NCBI RefSeq assembly: GCF_019799905.1
Contig: NZ_JABGCI010000009.1
Location: 1 to 64,000 of the forward strand
Source of the DNA: Trujillonella endophytica
Lineage (GTDB): Bacteria; Actinomycetota; Actinomycetes; Mycobacteriales; Geodermatophilaceae
Direction: 5' to 3'
DNA length: 64,000 nucleotides
In this document: piece after piece, positions 42,081-51,047 of the stretch
How the letters are laid out: each line of letters begins with the position of its first letter
Numbering within the stretch: the stretch's first letter is position 1
Notes under the pieces: model-generated
What the model saw: only the letters and a program-made list of their open reading frames with translations
Database searches by the model: none
What the model was told of the DNA's origin: nothing
Program-made: the position numbers and the translations under genes

Positions 42081-42095
42081 TGGCAGAGACTGCCA
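42081..42095. promoter_or_regulatory. TGGCAG-N3-CTGCCA dyad upstream of binding protein copy 1
   Basis: TGGCAGAGACTGCCA, a perfect 6-bp-arm dyad with a 3-base spacer, 156 bases upstream of the start at 41925. Same core as at the TetR promoter and at 57544. Confidence 0.65.
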
Positions 42096-42201
42096 GCAGG
42101 CGGTGTCGGGCGATGCGCGCCCAGCGGATCGTCAGGTCCACTCGACCCGCGGCACGGTCCCGGGTGGGGGCTGCTGCCGGCCGGCGCGCGCGGACGGCGA
42201 C

Positions 42202-42234
42202 GGCCCGGCCGGTCCGAGGTGGACCGGCCGGGCC
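42202..42234 (-). terminator. Terminator after binding protein copy 2
   Basis: GGCCCGGCCGGTCC, a 5-base loop, then the exact complement; 14-bp stem, 88 bases past the stop of copy 2. Near-identical in sequence to the hairpin after copy 1, showing that the terminator was duplicated with the gene. Confidence 0.75.
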
Positions 42235-42321
42235 GTCGGGCACGGGCTCCCCGGCGTCCGGTGCCCGCTCCCGGGTGGGGCGGGCGCCGGACCCCGCGGG
42301 TCCCGTCGTCCGTCAGCGGTG

Positions 42322-43557
42322 TCAGATGCGGCCGCCGCAGATCGGCGTGGCGCCCTCGACCGGCACGAACTCCTCGCCCTCGAGGATGACGTAGTAGGAG
42401 CACTGCTCCTCGTACTCGGTGGTGGTCTGGTCGACGGGGGCCGGGTACAGGCCGTTGGCGTCCCAGTCCGTCACCTGCTGCAGCGCGGAGATGTAGTCCT
42501 CCTGCGAGGCGTCGCAGCCGGCCTCCTCCAGACCGGCGAGGAACAGGTCGACCCCCAGCCATCCCTGGCTCTCGTAGAAGCCGGGGATGCCCGACTCGTT
42601 GTCGGTGTGCTCGATGAGCGCCTCCGACAGCTGCCGGGTGCCCTCGGTGTCCATCTCGATCGGGGTGATCGAGGTCGAGAAGCTGACGCCCTGACCGGCC
42701 TGGACGGCGGGGGCGGACTCGAGGAGGTCGGCCCCGTAGCCGGTCGGCGCAGTGACCACCTTGAGCTCGTGACCGGCCTGCCGCAGGCCTGCGACCAGGG
42801 CGAATGCGGTGTCGGGGTTGATGGTGAGGTAGAGCGAGTCGGCGCCGGACTCGATGATGCCGAGGACCAGCGGGCCGACGTCGGTGCTGCCGAACGGCAC
42901 GCTGTTGTTCACGTAGCCGACGTCCAGACCGGCGGCCTCGACGGACTCGAGACCGAGCGCGAGCCCCGACTGGGAGCTCGGGCTGACGTAGGCGATGCCG
43001 GCGACCTTGGTGCCGCCCTGCCCGGCGATGTACTCCCCGGCGGTGGTGAAGGCGCTCTCGCGGTCGGGAACGGGGCCGGAGTTGAAGAGGTTGTTGTCCT
43101 CGGCCACCCACTCCTGCGCGCCGTCCCACGCGCCGCCGATGACCGGTACGTCGGCGGCCTGCGTGGTCAGGAACGGCGAGGCGCCGTAGAAGAACGCGCT
43201 CACCGTGATGATGCCGAAGACGTCGTCCTGCTGGACCAGCCTCTGGGTGCCGGCCAGCGCGCCCTGGGCGCTCGAGGCGTCATCCGCCTCGACGAGCTCG
43301 AAGTCGAGGTCTCCGGCGCACCCCTCCCCGGCGTCCTCGTAGGCGGCGAACCGCGCCTCGGCGCCACGGATGGAGCCCGCCGCCGCAGCCGCACCCGGGC
43401 CACTGAGCGCCGTCAGCAGACCAACCTTGACCGTCCCGCCCGCACCGCCACCGCCGGCAGCCTCGCCGCCGGTCTCCTCGTCGTCGCTACCGCACGCCGA
43501 CAGCACGAGGGCGGTGGCACACACCATGCCCACTGCTGCCGTACCTCTTCTGCGCAT
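42322..43557 (-). CDS. Branched-chain-type ABC importer binding lipoprotein, copy 2
   Basis: A 411-residue lipoprotein with lipobox LSAC (start MRRRGTAAVGMVCATALVLS), a Gly/Ala linker and the Leu/Ile/Val-binding fold (GTVKVGLLTALSGPGAAAAA). It is a close paralogue of copy 1: long blocks such as GFYESQGW, DWDANGLYP and YVNNSV are shared, while the ligand-cleft loops differ more, so the two may widen the range of ligands taken up by one transporter. It is divergent from the fused permease across 397 bases. ATG 43557. Confidence 0.9.
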   Translation of the reverse strand: MRRRGTAAVGMVCATALVLSACGSDDEETGGEAAGGGGAGGTVKVGLLTALSGPGAAAAAGSIRGAEARFAAYEDAGEGCAGDLDFELVEADDASSAQGALAGTQRLVQQDDVFGIITVSAFFYGASPFLTTQAADVPVIGGAWDGAQEWVAEDNNLFNSGPVPDRESAFTTAGEYIAGQGGTKVAGIAYVSPSSQSGLALGLESVEAAGLDVGYVNNSVPFGSTDVGPLVLGIIESGADSLYLTINPDTAFALVAGLRQAGHELKVVTAPTGYGADLLESAPAVQAGQGVSFSTSITPIEMDTEGTRQLSEALIEHTDNESGIPGFYESQGWLGVDLFLAGLEEAGCDASQEDYISALQQVTDWDANGLYPAPVDQTTTEYEEQCSYYVILEGEEFVPVEGATPICGGRI

Positions 43558-43954
43558 ACCCCTGAGCTCCCATCATCACAACAGTTGTCGAACGATCGAA
43601 GGATCGCAGGGGAGACCATGCCTCACCGGGCGACGGAAGTCACCGGGAGGAGGGCCTACCCCCGGGGAGTTGCTGCGACTTCGTTATCGCGGCGAGACCT
43701 CGCGGGAGATGGTTGCCACGCCCAACCTCCCTGAGTCCCGATCCGTCACGGCATGCCGATGCGACGTCGTGACCAGCGCGGTCATGGATCTCCACCGACC
43801 ATGACAAGTCTCGATATGTGACCCAGCGCACTCAACACGCGTAGAGGTGTTGACGTGCATCGAACTGTCGACCACGCTCCCCCCATCCTGTGTGTCGTCG
43901 GCGGGGCAGTGGTCATGCCGGCACACCGTTGCTCCCCGGTTCTATGGAGTCGAT
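43558..43954. other. 397-bp divergent promoter region of the Liv-type importer
   Basis: No gene seen, although short frames run through it. It carries the conserved leader with GTTGTCGAAC (43584-43593) for copy 2 and, on the plus side, GGAG (43946-43949) before the permease GTG. A possible -35, TTGACG, lies at 43849-43854 without a good -10. Weak dyads (TCATGG/CCATGA at 43782-43804) were not considered reliable. Confidence 0.6.
43584..43593 (-). promoter_or_regulatory. GTTCGACAAC element at copy 2 promoter
   Basis: The minus strand reads CGTTCGACAACTGTT about 27-40 bases upstream of the copy 2 start. It matches 13 of 14 positions of the right part of the ArsR-promoter dyad (GTTCGACAACCGTT). 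Confidence 0.5.
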
Positions 43955-46000
43955 GTGCTCTCGTACGTCCTCGCCGGCTTGGGCCTCGGGTCCATCTACG
44001 CGATAGCGGCCGGCTCGCTGGTCATCACCTACGTCGCCTCCGGGATCTTCAACCTCGCGTTCGCCGCGATGGCCTACTCCGTCGCGCGCTTCTACTACTT
44101 CCTCCTCGTCGAGGAGGACTGGGCGATCGTCCCGGCGGCGGCCGTGTCGCTCCTGGTGTTCGCGCCCGCGCTCGGGATGTTCCTGTACGCGGTGCTCTTC
44201 CGGCACCTCCGGCTGAGGTCGACGCTGGTGAAGCTGATGGCCACGGTCGGCCTGTCGGTGGCGCTCCCACCGCTGGTGAACCTGTGGCTCGAGCAACCGA
44301 CGGATCCCACGGCGCCGGGCCTGGCCCCGCGCCCGCTGGCGACGTACGACGTCTTCGGGTCGACCATCAACGCCGACCAGCTGACGACCTACATCGGCCT
44401 GGTCGTCGTGCTGGTCATCGGTGTCGGCCTGCTGCGGTTCACCAACGTGGGCCTCAAGGTCCGCGCGCTGGTCGACTCCGAGGCGCTCACCAGCCTGAGC
44501 GGCACCAGCCCCGGCAAGGTGTCCCTGGGGGTCTGGGCGGCCAGCGCCATGCTCGCCGGGCTCGCCGGCATCCTCATCGCGCCCACCGCCGGCCTGTCGG
44601 TCGGGTCGATGACCTTCCTCATGTCCGCGGCCTTCGCCGCCGTGGTGGCCGCGAAGCTGCGCAGCCTCCCGCTCGCGGTGGGTGTCGCGCTGCTCATGGG
44701 CGTCGCGACGAACGTGGTGCAGAAGTACATCGACCCCTCGAGCGAGTTCGGGGCCGCGGTCGTGCCCAGCATCCCGTTCGCGTTCATGCTGCTCTTCCTG
44801 CTGTTCTACGCAGTGCGCGGCCAGGCCGGTGACCTGGTCGCCGGCGGTGCGCTGGACCGGGCGATCGCGACGCAGGGCGGCGATCCGACCGTCGTCTCGG
44901 CGGTCGCCGGCGGCTCGAACCGGCGGTTCCTCAACCCCGGCGTCCTCGCCGGTGTGGTCATCGTGGGCATCGTCTTCATGCTCCCCGGGCAGCTCGACCG
45001 GTTCTGGTCGGGTCTGGTCGCCGGCGGCATCGCGCTGGGCATCGCGCTGCTGTCCTACACGCTGGTGACCGGTGAGGGCGGCATGGTCTGGCTCAGCCAG
45101 ATCACGTTCGCCGGCGGCGGCGCCGTCCTCGCGGCCGAGCTCGTCCGCAACTGGGGCTGGGACCCGCTGGTCGCGGTACTCGTCGGCGCCGCGTTCATCG
45201 TCCCGGTCGGCGTGATCCTGGGGCTGCTCACCATCCGGTTGGGGAACCTGTACATCGCGCTCGTGACGCTCACCTTCGGCTCCCTCATCCAGGTCCTGGT
45301 GTTCGGTCGCAACCCCTTCTACAACTTCGGTTCCGGTCAGCCGATGCCGCGTCCGGCGTTCGCCGACACCAACGACGACTTCGCCTACCTGGCACTCGGC
45401 GTCTTCTGCGTCCTGGCGATCCTCATCGTCAACGTGCGTCGGTCGACCGCAGGCCTGGCGATGAGCGCCGTCCGGTTCAGCGAGAACGGCGCCAAGACGC
45501 TCGGCATCAGCGTCGTCCAGACCAAGGTGCTGGTCTCCGGCCTCGCCACCTACACCGCGGCGGTCGGCGGCGGGTTCATCGCCATGAACGCGCAGTCCAC
45601 GCTGCCCGACTCGTTCAACCCGGCCGTCGGCCTGATCTGGCTCGCGGTCCTGGTGACCATGGGGTCGCGGTCGATCATCGCCGCCCTCATCGCCGGCTGC
45701 CTGTTCGTCGTGATGCCGCAGGTCTTCTCGACCTACGTGAGCAGCGACTACGCCGACGTGCCCGTCATCCTGTTCGGCCTCGGCGCCCTGGGGCTCGCCC
45801 TGCACCCGGAGGGTGTGGTCGCCCAGACCGGCAACAACATCATGAAGCTGTTCGGCCGGCGCAAGCCCCCCCTCGGGGCGTCGGTCCCGCCGGGTTCCCC
45901 GGGCGCGTCCGGGCCGTCCACGGGCGCGTCGGACGGCCCCGCGCCCGCTCCTGCCTCGCGCGGTGAGGCGGCGACGATCACTGCTGGAGGGCAGGCATGA
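43955..46000 (+). CDS. Fused LivH-LivM-type ABC importer permease
   Basis: A 681-residue membrane protein that joins two permeases usually encoded apart. The LivH-like half (about 1-300) begins VLSYVLAGLGLGSIYAIAAG and has GLKVRALVDSEALTSLSGTS, the ATPase-contact loop. The LivM-like half (about 340-640) has GEGGMVWLSQITFAGGGAVL, VGVILGLLTIRLGNLYIALV and MSAVRFSENGAKTLGISVVQ. A Pro/Gly/Ser-rich cytoplasmic tail follows. I chose GTG 43955 because GGAG lies 5 bases upstream and the first helix starts at once; an in-frame GTG at 43847 would add 36 unlike residues. Its stop overlaps the livG start. Confidence 0.92.
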   Translation: MLSYVLAGLGLGSIYAIAAGSLVITYVASGIFNLAFAAMAYSVARFYYFLLVEEDWAIVPAAAVSLLVFAPALGMFLYAVLFRHLRLRSTLVKLMATVGLSVALPPLVNLWLEQPTDPTAPGLAPRPLATYDVFGSTINADQLTTYIGLVVVLVIGVGLLRFTNVGLKVRALVDSEALTSLSGTSPGKVSLGVWAASAMLAGLAGILIAPTAGLSVGSMTFLMSAAFAAVVAAKLRSLPLAVGVALLMGVATNVVQKYIDPSSEFGAAVVPSIPFAFMLLFLLFYAVRGQAGDLVAGGALDRAIATQGGDPTVVSAVAGGSNRRFLNPGVLAGVVIVGIVFMLPGQLDRFWSGLVAGGIALGIALLSYTLVTGEGGMVWLSQITFAGGGAVLAAELVRNWGWDPLVAVLVGAAFIVPVGVILGLLTIRLGNLYIALVTLTFGSLIQVLVFGRNPFYNFGSGQPMPRPAFADTNDDFAYLALGVFCVLAILIVNVRRSTAGLAMSAVRFSENGAKTLGISVVQTKVLVSGLATYTAAVGGGFIAMNAQSTLPDSFNPAVGLIWLAVLVTMGSRSIIAALIAGCLFVVMPQVFSTYVSSDYADVPVILFGLGALGLALHPEGVVAQTGNNIMKLFGRRKPPLGASVPPGSPGASGPSTGASDGPAPAPASRGEAATITAGGQA

Positions 46001-46866
46001 GCACCGCACTGCACGCGACGGAGGGGGCCGCGCGGGACACGGCGGCGCCCCGCCTGGAGGCCCGCGGCGTGACCGTCCGCTTCGGCGGTCTCGTGGCCAA
46101 CAAGGAGGTCGACCTGGCGGTCGGCAGCCAGCAGATCGTCGGGCTGGTCGGCCCCAACGGAGCCGGCAAGAGCACCCTCTTCGCGGTGCTGTCGGGCCTG
46201 CTCCGGCCGACGGCCGGGCAGGTGTTCATGGACGGCGAGGACGTCACCGGCACGTCTCCGCAGAAGCGGGCCGCCCGGGGACTGGCGCGGACGTTCCAGC
46301 ACCCCGAGCTCTTCTCGTCGCTCACGGTCCGGGAGCACCTCGTGCTCGCCTACCGGATGAAGAACGCCAAGAGCCGGATCTGGACCGACCTGGTCAACTT
46401 CCGCGGTTTCGCGAGCGCCCCGAAGGCGGAGGACGCGCGGGTCGACGAGCTGGTCGACGCCCTCCAGCTCGGCGCCATCCAGCACCTGCCGGCCGCCGGT
46501 CTGCCGCTGGGCTCGGCCCGGCTGCTCGAGATCGCCCGGGCGCTCGCCCGGGAGCCGCGGGTGCTGCTCCTCGACGAGCCCTCTTCGGGGCTCGACGTGC
46601 GGGAGACCGAGGAGGTCGCCGAGGTGCTCAAGTCGGTCGTGCGGGACCACGGTGTCTCGGTGCTGATGGTCGAGCACGACGTCGAGCTCGTCCTCGGCAT
46701 GTCCGACGCCGTCCACGTGCTCGACTTCGGTGTGAAGATCGCCGGCGGCACGCCGGCGGAGGTCCGGCGGGACCCGGCGGTGCGCGCGGCGTACCTGGGC
46801 GAGGAGATCGAGAAGCCGGACGTGCAGCGGGCAGAGGCCGAGATCGAGCAGGGGGAGCTGGCGTGA
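45997..46866 (+). CDS. livG: Branched-chain-type ABC importer ATPase LivG
   Basis: A 289-residue ATPase of the LivG type: Walker A GLVGPNGAGKSTLFAVLSG (about 47-65), Q-loop FQHPELFSSLTVREHLV, a weakened signature LPLGSARLLEIARALA in place of LSGGQ, Walker B VLLLDEPSSGLD, and His switch MVEHDVELV. The loss of the SGG of the signature in this subunit is notable, since the LivF partner keeps it. ATG overlaps the permease stop and its own stop overlaps the livF GTG, so the three are coupled. Confidence 0.93.
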   Translation: MSTALHATEGAARDTAAPRLEARGVTVRFGGLVANKEVDLAVGSQQIVGLVGPNGAGKSTLFAVLSGLLRPTAGQVFMDGEDVTGTSPQKRAARGLARTFQHPELFSSLTVREHLVLAYRMKNAKSRIWTDLVNFRGFASAPKAEDARVDELVDALQLGAIQHLPAAGLPLGSARLLEIARALAREPRVLLLDEPSSGLDVRETEEVAEVLKSVVRDHGVSVLMVEHDVELVLGMSDAVHVLDFGVKIAGGTPAEVRRDPAVRAAYLGEEIEKPDVQRAEAEIEQGELA

Positions 46867-47606
46867 CCACGAGCAAGTCCGTGTCCGTGGAGTCGGGGCC
46901 GCTGCTGCGGGTCGAGAACCTGTCCGTCCGCTACGGCGCGGCCCAGTCGCTCTTCGACCTCAGCATCGAGATCCCGGCCAACGGCACCCTGGCCGTGCTG
47001 GGGTCCAACGGTGCCGGCAAGAGCACCCTGGCCCGGGCGGTGTCGGGTCTGGTGCCCTCGAGTGGCGGGCGGATCCACTTCGACGGCAAGGACATCACCA
47101 AGTGGTCGCCGACGAAGATCCGCCGGGCCGGTCTGATCCACATGCCGGAGGGCCGGGGCGTGTTCCCCGGGCTCACGGTGCTGGAGAACCTGCGGATGGC
47201 GCTGACGGCCGAGCGCGGCAACAAGGAAGAGTCCCTCAACCGGGCGTTCGACCTGTTCCCCGTGCTGGGGCAGCGGCGCAAGCAGCTGGCGGGCACGCTG
47301 TCCGGCGGTGAGCAGCAGATGCTCTCGCTGGCGCGGGCGCTGATGGTCCTGCCCAAGCTCGTCATCGCCGACGAGATGTCCCTCGGGCTCGCGCCCAAGC
47401 TGGTGGACGTGGTGTTCGAGAGCATCGGGCGGATGCGCGACGCCGGTGTCGCCGTGCTGATGATCGAGCAGTTCGCCAGCCGGGCGCTCGCGTTCGCCGA
47501 CCAGGCGATCATCCTCCAGCGCGGCACGGTCACGTGGTCCGGCCGGGCCGCCGACGCCGGCGAGGAGCTGCTGCACGCCTACCTCGGTGGGGCCACCGCG
47601 GCCTGA
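46863..47606 (+). CDS. livF: Branched-chain-type ABC importer ATPase LivF
   Basis: A 247-residue ATPase of the LivF type: Walker A VLGSNGAGKSTLARAVSG (about 44-61), Q-loop-region HMPEGRGVFPGLTVLENLRM (the LivF-specific PEGRxxFPxLTVxENL), signature LSGGEQQMLSLARAL, Walker B LVIADEMSLGLAP and switch MIEQFASRAL. It pairs with LivG to drive the fused permease. GTG start at 46863 overlaps the livG stop. A strong terminator follows its stop, ending the operon. Confidence 0.94.
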   Translation: MTTSKSVSVESGPLLRVENLSVRYGAAQSLFDLSIEIPANGTLAVLGSNGAGKSTLARAVSGLVPSSGGRIHFDGKDITKWSPTKIRRAGLIHMPEGRGVFPGLTVLENLRMALTAERGNKEESLNRAFDLFPVLGQRRKQLAGTLSGGEQQMLSLARALMVLPKLVIADEMSLGLAPKLVDVVFESIGRMRDAGVAVLMIEQFASRALAFADQAIILQRGTVTWSGRAADAGEELLHAYLGGATAA

Positions 47607-47619
47607 CCGGCACGACCGC

Positions 47620-47653
47620 ACGGCCCGCCGGGAGCACGCTCCCGGCGGGCCGT
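47620..47653 (+). terminator. Strong terminator after livF
   Basis: ACGGCCCGCCGGGAG, loop CACG, then the exact complement: a 15-bp stem 13 bases past the livF stop, followed by a mixed CGTCGTCC tract. It ends the importer operon. Confidence 0.85.
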
Positions 47654-47776
47654 CGTCGTCCGCGTCGCCGTCCCCGCCGTGCGCGAGCCGACGGCGGCGT
47701 CGGTCCGTTCTGGTAGGCCTTACGAGAACTCCACCGGCGGCCGGGCCGCCGGTGCCGCGAAGCCGAGGAGGCGCCC

Positions 47777-48382
47777 ATGACCGTGACCGACGTGCCCCGG
47801 GGCCGGCTGCGGCCGCCGTTCGACCCCGCCCGCGCGGAGGCCGCCGTCCGCGAGCTGCTGCTCGCCGTGGGGGAGGACCCGGACCGGCCCGGCCTCCGGG
47901 AGACCCCCGCGCGCGTGGCCCGGGCCTACGCGGAGACCTTCGGCGGCCTGGCGCAGGACCCGGCCGAGGTGCTGGCGACCACGTTCGAGGAGGACCACGA
48001 CGAGCTCGTCCTGGTCAAGGACATCCCCATGTACTCGACGTGCGAACACCACCTGGTCCCCTTCCACGGCGTCGCGCACATCGCGTACATCCCCTCCGAC
48101 GACGGCCGGGTCACGGGGCTGTCCAAGCTCGCCCGGCTCGTCGACGTCTACGCCCGCCGGCCGCAGGTGCAGGAGCGGATGACCCGGCAGATCGCCGACG
48201 CGCTGCACGACGTGCTCAAGCCGCGGGGGGCGCTGGTGGTCATCCAGGCCGAGCACCTGTGCATGGGCATGCGCGGCATCCGCAAGCCCGGAGCGGTGAC
48301 GACGACGTCGGCGGTGCGCGGGCTCTTCCGGGACAACCCGGCCACGCGGGCCGAGGCCATGTCCCTGGTGCTGGGCCGATGA
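47777..48382 (+). CDS. folE: GTP cyclohydrolase I
   Basis: FolE converts GTP to 7,8-dihydroneopterin triphosphate, the first step of folate (and queuosine/pterin) synthesis. The 201-residue protein has zinc ligands Cys89, His92 and Cys162 ([27 protein letters not shown]) and the family block [20 protein letters not shown]. Length fits. It is not next to other folate genes here; the ATGA overlap with the PPOX gene is the only coupling. A 10-bp-stem hairpin (47732-47754) sits 22 bases before the ATG and may influence translation. Confidence 0.95.
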   Translation: MTVTDVPRGRLRPPFDPARAEAAVRELLLAVGEDPDRPGLRETPARVARAYAETFGGLAQDPAEVLATTFEEDHDELVLVKDIPMYSTCEHHLVPFHGVAHIAYIPSDDGRVTGLSKLARLVDVYARRPQVQERMTRQIADALHDVLKPRGALVVIQAEHLCMGMRGIRKPGAVTTTSAVRGLFRDNPATRAEAMSLVLGR

Positions 48383-48873
48383 CCGGCCCCGCCCCGGCCG
48401 GCGGTCAGCGCCGCGGCCGGGCCATCGCCATGACCGGCGAGGAGGTCGAGGCCTTCCTCGCCGCCGAGCGCACCTGCCGGGTGGCGACCGTCGGCGGGGA
48501 CGGCGGGCCGCATGTGGCCCCGCTGTGGTTCGTCTGGGACGGCGCCTCCCTGTGGCTGAACTCCATCGTGCGCAGCCAGCGCTGGACCGACCTCGCCCGC
48601 GACCCCCGCGTGGCCGTCGTCGTCGACGCCGGCGAGGACTTCTTCGAGCTGCGGGGCGTCGAGATCACCGGCCGGGCCGAGCCCGTCGGCGGCGTCCCCC
48701 GCGGGGACGAGGAGCAGCCCGAGCTGCCGCCGGTGGAGCGGGCGTTCGCGCGGAAGTACACCGGCAGCGACACCTTCGCGCCGGACGGCCGGCACGCCTG
48801 GCTGCGCATCACCCCGGAGAAGCTGGTCAGCTGGGACCACCGCAAGCTCGCGACGCTGCCACCCCGCGGCTGA
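48379..48873 (+). CDS. PPOX-class (pyridoxamine-phosphate-oxidase-like) flavin/F420 protein
   Basis: A 164-residue split-barrel protein. [20 protein letters not shown] (about 29-48) and [20 protein letters not shown] are the usual barrel strands with the cofactor-binding RSQRWTDL; the C-terminal [20 protein letters not shown] and SWDHRK are typical of actinobacterial F420- or flavin-dependent members. It may reduce small unsaturated or quinone-like compounds, or bind heme-breakdown or flavin. ATG overlaps the folE stop. Cofactor choice is not settled by sequence. Confidence 0.85.
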   Translation: MTGPAPAGGQRRGRAIAMTGEEVEAFLAAERTCRVATVGGDGGPHVAPLWFVWDGASLWLNSIVRSQRWTDLARDPRVAVVVDAGEDFFELRGVEITGRAEPVGGVPRGDEEQPELPPVERAFARKYTGSDTFAPDGRHAWLRITPEKLVSWDHRKLATLPPRG

Positions 48874-48897
48874 GCCGACGGCGCCGGCGGCCCCTCC

Positions 48898-49722
48898 TCA
48901 GGGCGCGAAGACGGAGGTGAGGGCGCCCGCGACCTCGCGGTGACCGGCCACCAGCCGGCAGCGGCCGCGGCCGGCGCGGGCCAGGTCCCGGCCCAGGTCG
49001 ACGTCGTCCTCCCCGGTGGTGTCCAGCAGGACGTCCAGCCGCGGCAGGCGCCCGGCCACCAGCCGCGGGTCGGGCCCGGCGTTGTGCACGCAGTCCGACA
49101 GCAGCAGCACGCGCCCGTCCCGCGCCGGGACGCCGGCCAGCTGGGCTGCCGCCGTCTCCAGCGCGAACGACACGTTGGTCAGCCCCTGGGCCGGCATCCG
49201 CACGAGCAGGTCGAGCACCTTCGCCGGGTCGGCCGGCTCGCCCATCCGGACGAGCACCGCGGCGTCGGACCAGAACGCGACGACGGCGAGGCGGTCGCGG
49301 GCCAACTCGCCGGCCAGCGCACCGACGGTCGCGGCGGCGGTGCGGATCCGCTCGCCGCGCATCGACCCGGAGACGTCGACCACGAGGACGACGGACCGCC
49401 GGCGGCGCACCCGCTCCCGGACGATGACGTCGTCGTCGTCGGGCAGGGGCTTGGCGACGAGGGCGTCCAGCGTGCGCTCGAGGTCGAGCTCGTCCGAGCC
49501 GCCGCTCCACGGCAGGCTGGTGAGCTCGCCGACCCCGCGCCGGGGGCGGCGCTCGCGCGGCGGCCGGGCCACGGCGAGGCGGCGGGCGATCTCCCGCGCC
49601 CGCTGCCGCACCCGGGCCTCGGCGGCGTCGGCCGCGGCCAGGTCGGCCAGGGCGATGACCGTGCCCTCCTCGTCGGTGGCCCCGCGGGCGGTCCGGCCCG
49701 GGGGAGTGGTCCCCTGCTCCAT
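48898..49722 (-). CDS. von Willebrand factor A domain protein
   Basis: A 274-residue protein with a vWA domain: MIDAS motif DVSGS (116-120) after VVLVV, a Thr in GLTNVSFALE and an Asp in LLLSDCVHNAG complete the metal site. It is the usual partner of MoxR ATPases, encoded just upstream; together they act as chaperone-like systems for cofactor insertion or complex assembly. The protein is short for the family. The DNA upstream of the ATG stays open in this frame back to the MoxR stop (49898) and reads like protein (RPKQLTEQPSLFTPSSGGGG), but no normal start codon is there. Confidence 0.85.
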   Translation of the reverse strand: MEQGTTPPGRTARGATDEEGTVIALADLAAADAAEARVRQRAREIARRLAVARPPRERRPRRGVGELTSLPWSGGSDELDLERTLDALVAKPLPDDDDVIVRERVRRRRSVVLVVDVSGSMRGERIRTAAATVGALAGELARDRLAVVAFWSDAAVLVRMGEPADPAKVLDLLVRMPAQGLTNVSFALETAAAQLAGVPARDGRVLLLSDCVHNAGPDPRLVAGRLPRLDVLLDTTGEDDVDLGRDLARAGRGRCRLVAGHREVAGALTSVFAP

Positions 49723-49896
49723 CCGCCGCCGGTCACCGCCGGTCAGCGTGAGCCCGCCGCCACCCGAGCTCGGGGTAAACAGCGAGGGCTGCTCGGTCAG
49801 CTGCTTGGGCCTGCGCTTCAGCGGCCGGGTGCTCCGAGGCCCCTCCCGCCGGTCCCCGGTGCGCCGCTCGACGGGGGAGTCGGCGGCGATCGTCCT

Positions 49897-50919
49897 TCAA
49901 CCGGGGTCGGCCGCCGAGGGCTGCAGCAGGAAGTGGTCCTCCCAGATCTCGCGCAGGACGGTCTCCGGGGTCGACTCCAGTGCCTCGTCGAGGAAGATCC
50001 GGCCCGACAGCGCCAGGTGCAGCGCGTCGAGCACCACCGCCGTGTACTCCTCGGGCAGGCCGCGCGGGGGCGCCACCGACGGCTCGTCCGGCAGCGGGAC
50101 GGCCCGCATGGTCGCCAGCTGCGCGGCCACGAGGGCGAGGTCGATGGCGCCCCGCACGCTGCTGCCCTGGCGCACGTCGTCCCGCTCGCGGGTGGCGCGG
50201 GTGAGGGCCACGGCGTCGGCGATCAGCCGCGGCGACTCCACGCCGGTGCGCCGGCCGACGATGCCGCGCTCGGCCTCGGCGTCCTGATAGTCGATCGCCA
50301 GCCGGCACAGCCGGTCGTACACCGACGTCGACAGGCGGGTCGTGCCGATGTTGTCGTAGGGGTTCATCGACGCGACGACGCGGAAGGACGCCAGCGCCTC
50401 CACCGTGCCGACCCGGGGGATCGAGATCCGCCGCTCGGCCATGGCGGTCAGCAGGGTGTTGAGCGTGTCCTCGGGCGCCCGGTTGAACTCCTCGACGTAG
50501 AGGAAGCCGCCGGACCGCATGGCCTCCACGAGCGGGCCGGCGACGAAGTTGTCCGCCGTGTAGTCCTCCCGCAGCACGCGGGCGGGGCTGTGGTGGCCCA
50601 CCAGTCGCGTGGGGGTGAGGTCGGCGTTGCCCTCGACGAACATCAGGGGGATGCCCCACTCGGTGGTGATCGAGCGCAGCAGCGTCGACTTCGACGTGCC
50701 GGGCGGGCCCTCGAGCAGCACGTCGCGGCCCGCGGAGACGCTGGCCAGGAGGAGGTCCAGCTCCCGGTCGCGGCCGACGAGGTGACGGGCCACGCGGCGG
50801 CGGATGTCCCGCACCGAGGCGCCGTCGGCGGCGCCCTGGCGGTGTCCGGTGATGGCGGTGTCCGTACCGGGCAGGTCGACGTCGAGCGCCTCGTCGGGTC
50901 GCTCGGCGGTTGTTCCCAC
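49897..50919 (-). CDS. MoxR-family AAA+ ATPase
   Basis: A 340-residue AAA+ ATPase of the MoxR group: Walker A LLEGPPGTSKSTLLRSI (about 69-85), Walker B FLYVEEFNRAPEDTLNTLL (the FxxxEFNRAP block) and sensor 1 FRVVASMNPYDNIGTT. These work with vWA proteins to remodel or mature enzyme complexes. I chose GTG 50919 because GAGGAGG lies just upstream; an in-frame ATG at 51027 would overlap the divergent MFS promoter. It is divergent from the MFS transporter. Client unknown. Confidence 0.9.
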   Translation of the reverse strand: MGTTAERPDEALDVDLPGTDTAITGHRQGAADGASVRDIRRRVARHLVGRDRELDLLLASVSAGRDVLLEGPPGTSKSTLLRSITTEWGIPLMFVEGNADLTPTRLVGHHSPARVLREDYTADNFVAGPLVEAMRSGGFLYVEEFNRAPEDTLNTLLTAMAERRISIPRVGTVEALASFRVVASMNPYDNIGTTRLSTSVYDRLCRLAIDYQDAEAERGIVGRRTGVESPRLIADAVALTRATRERDDVRQGSSVRGAIDLALVAAQLATMRAVPLPDEPSVAPPRGLPEEYTAVVLDALHLALSGRIFLDEALESTPETVLREIWEDHFLLQPSAADPG

Positions 50920-51047
50920 ATGTCCTCCTCGCCCCGCGCGTCCGGAGCCCCGGCCGCCATCTGCCGACCATGCTAGGACTTGTATCGAAAGGCTCACTGG
51001 AGTGGCACCCCGCACGTCCGCCTCCACCCACCAGCCTGCGAGGGACC

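Larger units (their letters stand above)
41926..42321. other. 396-bp gap between the two binding-protein genes
   Basis: No gene seen. It holds, from right to left in transcription order, the terminator of copy 2 (42202-42234), the TGGCAG-AGA-CTGCCA dyad (42081-42095) and the leader of copy 1 with GTTGTCGAAC (41952-41961). So copy 1 has its own promoter. Confidence 0.7.

Noticed and set aside
43782-43804. TCATGG...CCATGA inverted repeat in the importer promoter gap
   Set aside because: Six-base arms with an 11-base spacer are expected by chance and no second copy was found.
47732-47754. Hairpin upstream of folE considered as a riboswitch
   Set aside because: A lone 10-bp stem with a 3-base loop and no conserved riboswitch core; kept only as a possible translation modifier.
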